Below, in pieces: positions 1 through 6,266 of a stretch of 19,642 bases of DNA. The notes below the pieces were generated by a model, which searched no databases, was not told the DNA's origin, and saw only the letters and a program-made list of their open reading frames with translations. Position 1 is the stretch's first letter. The number at the start of each line of letters is the position of its first letter. Source of the stretch: an uncultured Prevotellaceae bacterium (GTDB taxonomy: Bacteria; Bacteroidota; Bacteroidia; Bacteroidales; Bacteroidaceae); contig CAMKTM010000012.1 of NCBI GenBank assembly GCA_946415695.1, positions 1 to 19,642 of the forward strand, read 5' to 3'. The position numbers and the translations under genes were made by a program.

Positions 1-605
1 TCTCGGGGGGCTTTAGACGGTGAGGTCAGTTCCTTTATCTGTTCTTCCACGGAGGGGATGTCCTGAATGATGATGAAGTCTGCGTCGGTTTGCGGCTTTT
101 CGTTCGCCCCAGCTTCTGCGGCAAGGCTTTCTGTGTCGAGAGGCTTTTCCTCCTCCGTCTTTGTCGTTTCAGGCTCTTCAGCTTCTGCCTTAGCTTTGCC
201 GATACGCTTGCGAGGCTTTTTTTCAGGCACAGCTTCTGCCGTGGCTTCTTGAGGAGTGTCAGCTGGAGTCTGGGGTGTCGCTTCTTCCTGCTTGGCTTTG
301 GCCTCGGCTTCTTTTTCTGCTTTCGACTTGCGGCCTCGCTTTTTAGGGGCTGGCGCATTTTCCGCCGTCACGGGGGCTTCCTTGCTCTCTTCAGCCTCGG
401 GAGAGGGGACGGGAGAGACGGCTTCTGCTTTCGGCTTGCGTCCGCGTTTCTTCTTAGGGGTTGGTTCCACCGGTGCCTGGAGCGACTGGGCATCCAATAT
501 GTTGTAAATAAGAGTAGTCTGGTCGTTGCTTAACTCCGCACCAAGTTTTCCGGCAAGTGCAGTAAGCTCCGCCAGGGTCATTCCTTCAAGTTCACTTTTG
601 TGCAT
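1..605 (-). CDS. rho: Transcription termination factor Rho, N-terminal part (partial)
   Basis: The frame is open from an ATG at 605-603 to the left edge, so about 201 N-terminal residues are visible and the RNA-binding and ATPase domains lie outside. The first 45 residues (MHKSELEGMTLAEL... then LIYNILDAQ) match the Rho_N helical domain. They are followed by a long Lys/Pro/Glu/Ala-rich linker with repeated AT-hook-like motifs (KKKRGRKPK, KKRGRKSK, KKPRKR), as in the extended Rho of Bacteroidetes. The visible part ends near DFIIIQDIPSVEEQIKEL, where the OB-fold RNA-binding domain would be expected next. Rho is a hexameric RNA helicase that ends transcription. The call rests on the N-terminal domain and linker only, because the diagnostic Walker motifs are not in the window. 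The linker holds one copy of the SPxPSP repeat at 387-422. Confidence 0.85.
   Translation of the reverse strand, partial: MHKSELEGMTLAELTALAGKLGAELSNDQTTLIYNILDAQSLQAPVEPTPKKKRGRKPKAEAVSPVPSPEAEESKEAPVTAENAPAPKKRGRKSKAEKEAEAKAKQEEATPQTPADTPQEATAEAVPEKKPRKRIGKAKAEAEEPETTKTEEEKPLDTESLAAEAGANEKPQTDADFIIIQDIPSVEEQIKELTSPSKAPR
387..422 (-). repeat. In-frame GC-rich repeat within rho (SPVPSP copy)
   Basis: Read on the minus strand, this encodes AVSPVPSPEAEES. Its bases line up closely with the ABC-F copy at 2395-2436: both share the core CCCCTCTCC followed by GAGGC, in the same codon phase. It lies in the low-complexity linker of Rho. It is the most degenerate downstream half of the four copies, so common origin is likely but not certain. 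Confidence 0.55.
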
Positions 606-705
606 AATCTACGTATGCTAATAATAATAAATAATGTATAAGGGAAAGTAATGAACTGCCGAAAAGAATATACAGGCAGTACTTATCTTCGGATTTTTAC
701 GAGTG

Positions 706-713
706 CAAAGGTA
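706..713 (-). promoter_or_regulatory. Putative -7 box of rho promoter
   Basis: The minus strand reads TACCTTTG, a perfect match to the Bacteroidetes -7 consensus TAnnTTTG. It is about 100 bases upstream of the rho start, leaving a 5' leader of roughly 90-95 bases. No clear TTTG -33 box is seen at the usual 19-21 base spacing; the region there is A-rich. The leader also holds an AT-rich ATA/ATAA stretch (about 620-640) resembling the spacer at 16106-16136. Confidence 0.55.
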
Positions 714-754
714 CGACAAAAAAGTGAAAAGAAAAAATTGAAAAGAGAAAAATC

Positions 755-785
755 TTTGTTTTTCCTTGTTTTTTTTGTACTTTTG
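755..785 (+). promoter_or_regulatory. Promoter of the ABC-F gene
   Basis: TTTG at 755-758 and TACTTTTG at 778-785 are separated by 19 bases, a full match to the Bacteroidetes major sigma factor pattern. It points to the ABC-F gene starting at 832. The rho promoter lies about 40 bases away on the other strand, so the two genes diverge from a compact shared region. Confidence 0.75.
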
Positions 786-831
786 TAGCCTAAATCGTAA
801 ATTGTTAATCATTAAATCATAAATAAGAGAG

Positions 832-2730
832 GTGGTATCATACTTACAGGTACAGAATTTGACCCGAAGCGTAGGGGACAAGACGCTTTTCCAAGACCTC
901 AGCTTCAGCATAGGCGAAGGGCAGAAGGTGGGGCTTATCGCAAAGAACGGCACGGGAAAAAGCACGCTCCTGAACATCCTTGGCGGCAAGGACCAGGCCG
1001 ATGCGGGGCAAGTCGTATTCCATAATGGCCTTCGCATCGGCTATCTTGAGCAGACGCCACAATATCCTCTCGACCTGACCGTCATCGAGGCATGCTTCTG
1101 GCACGGCAACGAGACGACCAATCTCATCCGCGAGTACGAGACCTGCATGGCTTCGGCAAGTCAGGAAGGTCTGCAGGACATCCTCGACCGCATGGAGCAA
1201 CTGAAAGCCTGGGACTACGAGAATCGCGCCAAGACCATTCTCTCGCAGCTCTACATCTCCGAATGGGACAAGCCGCTCGCACAGCTGTCGGGCGGACAAC
1301 TGAAGCGGGTGGCGCTTGCCAACACGCTCATCATGGAGCCCGACCTCCTCATCCTCGACGAACCGACCAACCATCTCGACCTCCAGATGATAGAATGGCT
1401 GGAGAACTATCTCTCGCGCTCCAACATGACGCTGCTCATGGTGACGCACGACCGCTACTTCCTCGACCACATCTGCTCCGTTATCCTTGAACTCGACGAC
1501 GAGACCATCTACACCTATAACGGCAACTATGCCTACTATCTCGAAAAGCGTGCCCAACGGCTGGAAGTGGCTCGGGCTGAAGTGACTCGGGCAACGAACC
1601 TCTACCGCACTGAACTCGACTGGATGCGCCGTATGCCGCAGGCCAGAGGACACAAAGCCCGTTACCGCGAGGAAGCTTTCTACGAACTGGAGAAGCAAGC
1701 CCATCGTCGCATTGAAGAGCAGCAGGTGAAGCTCGAGATGAAATCGGCATACATCGGCAGCAAGATATTCGAGGCTGAATATGTCAGCAAAGCCTATGGC
1801 GACCGCGTCCTGCTCAAGAACTTCTACTACAACTTCTCGCGATTCGAGAAGCTCGGCATCGTAGGGGCAAACGGCACGGGCAAGAGCACTTTCGTGAAGA
1901 TGCTGCTTGGCCTGGTGAAGCCCGACAGCGGACGCTTTGTCGTGGGCGAGACGGTTCGCTTCGGCTACTACAGCCAGGAAGGCATGCAGTTCCACGAGCA
2001 GATGAAAGTTATCGATGCTGTCCGCAAGACCGCAGAATACGTTGACCTCGGTGGCGGCAGGAAACTCTCCGCCATGCAGTTCCTGCAGCACTTCATGTTC
2101 TCGCCCAAGCAGCAGCAGAACTACATCTACAAGCTTTCGGGCGGAGAGAAGCGCAGGCTCTACCTCTGCACCGTGCTCATGCAAAGCCCCAACTTCCTGG
2201 TTCTTGACGAACCGACCAACGACCTCGACATCCCTTCCCTGCAGATACTTGAGCAGTACCTTCAGGATTTCCACGGCTGCGTCATCATCATTAGCCACGA
2301 CCGCTACTTCATGGACAAGGTGGTCGATCATCTGTTCGTCTTCAAGGGCGACGGCGAAGTGAAGGACTTTCCGGGAAACTACACACAGTATAGAAGCCTC
2401 ACCCCCGACCCCTCTCCGAGGCGAGGGGAGAGTTCCCAGAAAACTCAGAATAATCAGAAAACTCAGAATAATCAGAATATTCAGAATGCTTCGAACACTC
2501 AGAGAGAAAGGAAGCGCAGGCTCTCTTTCCGCGAGAAGCAGGAGTTCGAGACCTTGGGAAAAGAGATTGACCAGCTTGAGCAGGAGAAGGCCGACATCGA
2601 ATCAGCCCTCAGCAGCGGCACTCTTTCTTCGCAGGAAATCATCGACTTGAGCAAACGCCTGCCTGTTGTCGATAACCTTCTCGATGAGAAGTCTATGCGT
2701 TGGCTTGAACTGAGCGAAATTGAGGGCTAA
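832..2730 (+). CDS. ABC-F family ATPase, Uup-like
   Basis: A 632-residue soluble protein with two ABC ATPase domains and no membrane segments, as in the ABC-F ribosome-associated translation factors. Domain 1 has Walker A (GTGKST, residues 40-45), signature LSGGQ (152-156) and DEPTNHLD (176-183). Domain 2 has Walker A (GTGKST, 348-353), LSGGE (435-439) and DEPTNDLD from residue 459. Between them lies the ABC-F linker with an arginine-rich segment near RRMPQARGHKARYRE. The tail from about residue 565 is a charged coiled coil like the C-terminal domain of Uup. Family members act on ribosomes or, for Uup, bind DNA; the exact role here is not deducible. The start is GTG at 832: it gives MVSYLQVQNL, which fits the family N-terminus, and there is no in-frame ATG nearby. 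Residues 522-557 are an unusual repeat-derived insert (SLTPDPSPRRGE, then Gln/Asn-rich) between domain 2 and the coiled coil. Confidence 0.92.
   Translation: MVSYLQVQNLTRSVGDKTLFQDLSFSIGEGQKVGLIAKNGTGKSTLLNILGGKDQADAGQVVFHNGLRIGYLEQTPQYPLDLTVIEACFWHGNETTNLIREYETCMASASQEGLQDILDRMEQLKAWDYENRAKTILSQLYISEWDKPLAQLSGGQLKRVALANTLIMEPDLLILDEPTNHLDLQMIEWLENYLSRSNMTLLMVTHDRYFLDHICSVILELDDETIYTYNGNYAYYLEKRAQRLEVARAEVTRATNLYRTELDWMRRMPQARGHKARYREEAFYELEKQAHRRIEEQQVKLEMKSAYIGSKIFEAEYVSKAYGDRVLLKNFYYNFSRFEKLGIVGANGTGKSTFVKMLLGLVKPDSGRFVVGETVRFGYYSQEGMQFHEQMKVIDAVRKTAEYVDLGGGRKLSAMQFLQHFMFSPKQQQNYIYKLSGGEKRRLYLCTVLMQSPNFLVLDEPTNDLDIPSLQILEQYLQDFHGCVIIISHDRYFMDKVVDHLFVFKGDGEVKDFPGNYTQYRSLTPDPSPRRGESSQKTQNNQKTQNNQNIQNASNTQRERKRRLSFREKQEFETLGKEIDQLEQEKADIESALSSGTLSSQEIIDLSKRLPVVDNLLDEKSMRWLELSEIEG
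2395..2436 (+). repeat. In-frame GC-rich repeat encoding SLTPDPSPRRGESS
   Basis: The best preserved copy of the element. It contains CCCCTCTCC then GAGGCGAGGGGAGAG, so the two halves form an imperfect inverted repeat (CTCTCC against GGAGAG / GGGGAG). It encodes residues 522-535 of the ABC-F protein without breaking the frame. Related copies are at 387-422, 9300-9338 and 13420-13455. I associate the LTPDPSPRRGE peptide with many Bacteroidetes annotations; that is recalled knowledge, not a search result. Confidence 0.75.
2437..2490 (+). repeat. 18-bp tandem repeat encoding Gln/Asn-rich linker
   Basis: An 18-base unit, CAGAAAACTCAGAATAAT, occurs twice without change (2437-2454 and 2455-2472). 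Shorter CAGAATAxT-like units follow to about 2490. The protein reads QKTQNN twice, then QNIQNASNTQ. It directly abuts the GC-rich element, so two different repeats are stacked in one linker. Six-codon units keep the frame when copies are gained or lost. Confidence 0.85.
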
Positions 2731-2732
2731 AA

Positions 2733-2775
2733 GGGAGAAAAAGATTTGTTTTGCAACTTTTCTCCCCTCTTTTGT
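2733..2775 (+). terminator. Possible terminator after the ABC-F gene
   Basis: GGGAGAAAAAG (2733-2743) can pair with CTTTTCTCCC (2757-2766) with one bulged A, and a T-rich stretch (CTCTTTTGTT) follows. It starts 2 bases after the stop codon. The stem is A/T-rich, so strength is uncertain. Its T-rich tail overlaps the asnA promoter region. Confidence 0.5.
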
Positions 2776-2805
2776 TGACATATTGAAATAAAAGTCCTAC
2801 CTTTG
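2775..2805 (+). promoter_or_regulatory. Promoter of asnA
   Basis: TACCTTTG at 2798-2805 matches the TAnnTTTG -7 box exactly. A TTG (2775-2777, within TTTGTTGAC) lies 20 bases upstream as the -33 element. The start codon of asnA follows about 40 bases downstream. Confidence 0.7.
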
Positions 2806-2845
2806 CATGGAAAATTGCAAGTAAACCCACAAAATAAGGTTAACT

Positions 2846-3883
2846 ATGAGCAAACTTATGAAGCCTGCCGAATACAAAGCCCTGTTGGACTTGAGCCAAA
2901 CGGAGCAGGCAATTAAGAAGATAAAAGACTTCTTTCTGTGCAGCCTTAGTACGGAGTTGCGTCTGAGCCGTGTCACAGCACCACTCTTCGTGTTGCGAGG
3001 CTTAGGCATCAACGACGATCTTAATGGCGTGGAACGTCCCGTCAGCTTCCCCATCAAGGATATGGACGACGCTGTTGCCGAAGTGGTCCATTCTCTGGCA
3101 AAGTGGAAGCGCCTGACGCTTTCGGAGTACAAGACGAAGCCCGGCTTCGGCATTGTGACCGACATGAATGCCATCCGTGCTGACGAGGAGTTGGACAACA
3201 TCCACAGCCTCTACGTCGATCAATGGGACTGGGAGCGCGTGCTCTTGTCAGAGAACCGCAACGAGGCTTATCTGCGTCGCATCGTCAGCAAGATATACAG
3301 CGCCATTCTGCGCACAGAGTTCTATATTTGCGAGACGTATGCTCAGCTCAAGCCCTTCCTGCCGGAAGACATTCATTTCATCCACAGCGAGGAGCTGCTG
3401 CAAATGTATCCCGACAAGACGGCAAAGGAACGCGAACACCTCATTTGCCAGAAGTACGGCGCCGTGTTTATTATAGGCATAGGCGGCAAACTCTCGAATG
3501 GCAAGGTGCACGACAACCGTGCGCCTGATTACGACGACTGGAGCACGCCCAACGAGAGCGGCTTCTTCGGGCTCAACGGCGACTTGCTCGTCTGGTATCC
3601 TCTCTTGAACCGAAGCATCGAGCTTAGTTCGATGGGCATCCGTGTCGATAAGGAAGCGCTGCTCCGCCAGTTGGCTCTGCAAGGAAAGGAGGAACGCAAG
3701 GAGCTTTACTTCCACAAACGTTTGCTGAGCGACGCGTTGCCCCTGACCATCGGTGGCGGCATCGGCCAGAGCCGTCTCTGCATGGTGCTCCTTCACAAAG
3801 CTCACATCGGCGAGACGCAAGCCAGCATCTGGCCCGAAAACATGAGGCAGGAATGCAGCAAGGCAGGAATGCCGCTCATATAA
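2846..3883 (+). CDS. asnA: Aspartate--ammonia ligase (asparagine synthetase A)
   Basis: A 345-residue cytoplasmic enzyme of the class II aminoacyl-tRNA synthetase-like fold. It makes asparagine from aspartate, ammonia and ATP, releasing AMP and pyrophosphate. Length fits the family, which is about 330-345 residues. Recognisable blocks are LAKWKRLTL (84-92), GFGIVTDMNAIRADE from residue 101, SLYVDQWDWE (121-130) and the C-terminal GGGIGQSRLCM starting near residue 303, which is the motif-3-like ATP-binding segment. It has its own promoter and is flanked by gaps on both sides, so it is probably monocistronic. The ATG at 2846 gives the expected N-terminus with the TEQAIKKIKDFF helix. No anomalies are visible. 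Confidence 0.95.
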   Translation: MSKLMKPAEYKALLDLSQTEQAIKKIKDFFLCSLSTELRLSRVTAPLFVLRGLGINDDLNGVERPVSFPIKDMDDAVAEVVHSLAKWKRLTLSEYKTKPGFGIVTDMNAIRADEELDNIHSLYVDQWDWERVLLSENRNEAYLRRIVSKIYSAILRTEFYICETYAQLKPFLPEDIHFIHSEELLQMYPDKTAKEREHLICQKYGAVFIIGIGGKLSNGKVHDNRAPDYDDWSTPNESGFFGLNGDLLVWYPLLNRSIELSSMGIRVDKEALLRQLALQGKEERKELYFHKRLLSDALPLTIGGGIGQSRLCMVLLHKAHIGETQASIWPENMRQECSKAGMPLI

Positions 3884-3900
3884 GAAAGCTTTTCTCCAGA

Positions 3901-3990
3901 AAAAACGAGGCACGCCGTGTTTGCCAACAAGGCGTGCCTCGTTGGCCAACAAGGCACGCTCTTATTGAAATAAGGCCACAGGCTTATTGA
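3901..3990. repeat. Hairpin plus imperfect ~22-bp repeats between asnA and the TonB receptor gene
   Basis: AACGAGGCACGCC (3904-3916) and GGCGTGCCTCGTT (3931-3943) form a perfect 13-bp stem with a 14-base loop. On the minus strand the stem is followed by a run of T (from AAAAA at 3901-3905), so it resembles a terminator facing leftwards, although no minus-strand gene ends here. From 3921 the sequence is a degenerate direct repeat: TTG-containing units begin at 3921, 3942, 3965 and 3987. The first two share CCAACAAGGC; the third and fourth share TTATTGAAA at their starts. Part of the stem (GCGTGCCTCGT) recurs in the terminator at 9791-9824. Confidence 0.65.
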
Positions 3991-4072
3991 AACATACCCA
4001 TACGGCGAATGTGTTTCCAAAGCACGAAATTCTGGCACATCCGCCTTTCTTATTCACTTAATTTATCTATTT

Positions 4073-6172
4073 ATGTACAAAAAACATCAAGACAAGACAG
4101 CAGTAATCACTTGGCGGCAATTTTCCAACAAGGGTTACAGCGCCTTTGCCAGCCTTCATCGGCAGATACGCATCGGTGTGCTGAGCGTCGCCACCTTGAG
4201 TGTTGCGGCAGCAGCTCATGCTCAGACCAATGCGACGCCTTCTTCCGAAAAGGAGAAGGTTATCGACGAGGAAGAGTTGGCAGAAGTGACTGTGAGCGGC
4301 ACAATGGCCCCGCTGACGCAGTTGCAGTCGGTTCGTCCAGTCTGTGTCCTCACGCGTCAGGACATCGAGCAGGCGGCGGCGCAAAGTATCAACGACCTCT
4401 TTAAGTTAGTCACCGGCGTGGACGTCCGGCAGCGCGGTGGCTTTGGTATTCAGACGGACATCAGCGTTGATGGCGGCACGTTCGACCAGGTCACGCTTCT
4501 GCTCAACGGCATCGACATCGGAAATCCACAGACAGGACACTTATCGGCAGACTTCCCCGTCAGCATCAGCGACATTGAGCGCATCGAGGTGTTGGAGGGT
4601 GCGGCCAGTCGCGTATATGGTGGTCAGAGCTTTGGCGGCGCAATAAATATCGTCACGAAGCACGAGACGGGACGACATGTCGAACTGGCTGGCGCTGGCG
4701 GTTCCTACGGAACGGCAGAAGGCGAGGCACGCCTGTCGCTCCCTCTGGGACGGGTCAGCAATCGCATCAGCGGCAGTGGCGGCAGGAGCGATGGCGGTAC
4801 GCTCAACAGCGCTTGGCGAAAGGGTCAACTCTACTATCAGGGCGACTATGAGGACAAGGCGCTTCGCCTCGATTGGCAGTTCGGCTTCTCAAGCAAAGAC
4901 TACGGTGCCAATACTTTCTACAGTGCCAAATATCCCGACCAACACGAAAACAATCAGCGCTTTATGACAAGCGTTGATGCTGAGTACAGAGTGAAGAGTG
5001 AAGAACCAAGAGTGAAGAATAAAAGTAACTATTTGGAGGCTAACTCTAATTCTTCACTCTTCACTCTTCACTCCTCACTCTTCTGGAACCGTTCCAGCGA
5101 CCATTACGAGCTTGTTCACGGCAGTCCGTTCGGCGAGAACTTCCATCGGACAGACGTCTATGGCATCAAGGTCGGGGGACACATTGACTGGCTGCTCGGC
5201 AAGACGGCGGCATCGGCCGTCATTCGCCACGAGAACATCCTCAGCACGAACCTCGGTCGCGACCTTGCGCCCGAACAATTTGTTGACATCCGAGGCGAGG
5301 AGGCAGACTATACCCGTTCCGACAACCGAACGACGGTTTCCTTTAGCCTCGAGCACAATGTCCTCCTGAAGCATTGGACCATTTCGGCAGGCCTGATGGT
5401 AAGCATGACTTCGGCTATCGACCATCGTTTCCGCTTCTATCCGGGCGTTGACGTTGCCTATCGTCCCTCGTCGCGCTGGAAGGTTTTGTTCTCCTACAAC
5501 AAAGGTTTCCGCTTGCCCACCTTTACCGAGCTCTACTACAAAAGCCCGACGCACGAGGGAAACCGTGACTTGCAGCCCGAGCATAACCACTCCTTTTCGC
5601 TTGGCGTCCAGCACCGTTGGCGAGGCGTCGATGTATTGGCAAGGGCATTCTATCATCGCGGGTCGCACATGATAGACTGGGTGATGTATTCGCCCGACGA
5701 CATCTACCATACGGCAGCCTTTGACCTGGATAACGTCGGCGCTCAGGTTCGAGGAAGTATTTCTCTGCCCGAACTCCTTGGCCACGACACATGGGTGCGT
5801 TCCTTCAGCGCAGGCTACACCTATATCCATCAGAAGAAGCACGATGCTCAAGGCGTAGTCAAGAGCAACTATGCGATGGAGTATCTGCGTCACAAAGTGG
5901 TGGCAAGCCTGACGCACCGCATCGTCAGCCGCCTTGCGATGACGTGGGATTTCCGTTGGCAAGAGCGTGTCGGCAGCTATCTGAGCGGTGGCGAACTCGT
6001 TCCTTACCATCCGTATGCCATGCTTGATGCCAAACTGATGTGGGACGCACCGCGCTATCAAGTGTATGCACAGGCGACGAATATCACCAACCATCGTTAT
6101 TACGACCTCGGCTCTGTGCCCCAACCTGGCATTTGGATTATGGCAGGAATGAAGTATAAACTGCCTTTTTAA
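4073..6172 (+). CDS. TonB-dependent outer-membrane receptor, BtuB-like
   Basis: A 699-residue outer-membrane receptor that would import a scarce ligand using TonB energy. It has an extended N-terminus: a basic stretch with WRQFSNKGYSAFASL (residues 14-28), then a hydrophobic segment IGVLSVATLSVAAAAHA with probable cleavage after A50. A TonB-box-like EVTVSG follows near residue 70. The plug domain spans roughly 75-200 (LTRQDIEQ..., DVRQRGGFGIQTDISVDGG, IERIEVLEGAASRVYGGQSFGGAINIVT). The rest is the beta-barrel, ending in KYKLPF with a terminal aromatic residue. Ligand is unknown: cobalamin or a siderophore are possible, but no neighbour supports either and I see no B12 riboswitch upstream. No SusD-like partner is present. 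Residues about 306-337 are encoded by an inverted repeat and probably lie in an extracellular loop. I found no consensus promoter upstream. Confidence 0.88.
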   Translation: MYKKHQDKTAVITWRQFSNKGYSAFASLHRQIRIGVLSVATLSVAAAAHAQTNATPSSEKEKVIDEEELAEVTVSGTMAPLTQLQSVRPVCVLTRQDIEQAAAQSINDLFKLVTGVDVRQRGGFGIQTDISVDGGTFDQVTLLLNGIDIGNPQTGHLSADFPVSISDIERIEVLEGAASRVYGGQSFGGAINIVTKHETGRHVELAGAGGSYGTAEGEARLSLPLGRVSNRISGSGGRSDGGTLNSAWRKGQLYYQGDYEDKALRLDWQFGFSSKDYGANTFYSAKYPDQHENNQRFMTSVDAEYRVKSEEPRVKNKSNYLEANSNSSLFTLHSSLFWNRSSDHYELVHGSPFGENFHRTDVYGIKVGGHIDWLLGKTAASAVIRHENILSTNLGRDLAPEQFVDIRGEEADYTRSDNRTTVSFSLEHNVLLKHWTISAGLMVSMTSAIDHRFRFYPGVDVAYRPSSRWKVLFSYNKGFRLPTFTELYYKSPTHEGNRDLQPEHNHSFSLGVQHRWRGVDVLARAFYHRGSHMIDWVMYSPDDIYHTAAFDLDNVGAQVRGSISLPELLGHDTWVRSFSAGYTYIHQKKHDAQGVVKSNYAMEYLRHKVVASLTHRIVSRLAMTWDFRWQERVGSYLSGGELVPYHPYAMLDAKLMWDAPRYQVYAQATNITNHRYYDLGSVPQPGIWIMAGMKYKLPF
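4988..5083 (+). repeat. In-frame hairpin repeat (GAGTGAA family) inside the TonB receptor
   Basis: Left arm 4988-5020 consists of AGAGTGAAGAGTGAAGAA and AGAGTGAAGAAT. Right arm 5049-5083 is ATTCTTCACTCTTCACTCTT and onward. At least AGAGTGAAGAAT/ATTCTTCACTCT (12 bp) pair perfectly around a 28-base loop. It is translated as YRVKSEEPRVKNK ... NSSLFTLHSSLF. Such GAGTGAA/TTCACTC repeats are otherwise typical of spacers in this phylum (recalled knowledge). Confidence 0.8.
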
Positions 6173-6180
6173 CAAACATG

Positions 6181-6231
6181 AGCCCCTTCCCGTGTTCCTC
6201 GCTTGGCAAGAGGAAAGGGAAGGGGCTTTTT
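6181..6231 (+). terminator. Rho-independent terminator of the TonB receptor gene
   Basis: AGCCCCTTCCC (6181-6191) pairs perfectly with GGGAAGGGGCT (6217-6227). An inner TTCCTC/GAGGAA extends the stem, and TTTTT plus GTTTTT follows. It begins 8 bases after the stop codon. On the other strand it has no T run, so it does not obviously serve the protease gene that ends at 6267. Confidence 0.88.
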
Positions 6232-6266
6232 GTTTTTCTGTTATTTTGCTGATGGGGTGGGGAATG

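Noticed and set aside
1..605. A histone H1-like or other Lys/Ala-rich DNA-binding protein instead of Rho
   Set aside because: The basic linker alone would allow this, but the first 45 residues have the Rho_N pattern ending in LIYNILDAQ, and the frame continues past the linker toward the expected RNA-binding domain.
844..2331. A 495-codon open frame antisense to the ABC-F gene
   Set aside because: It is the reverse of a strongly conserved ATPase gene. Its composition is typical of a shadow frame, and it matches no family.
3884..4072. A cobalamin riboswitch before the BtuB-like receptor
   Set aside because: Only a GGCCACAGG resembling the B12 box is present. The region is a hairpin plus degenerate repeats and lacks the conserved riboswitch core.
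5075..6175. A 366-codon open frame antisense to the TonB receptor gene
   Set aside because: It shows no recognisable motifs and lies wholly opposite a conserved barrel domain with a clear promoter-terminator context on the other strand.
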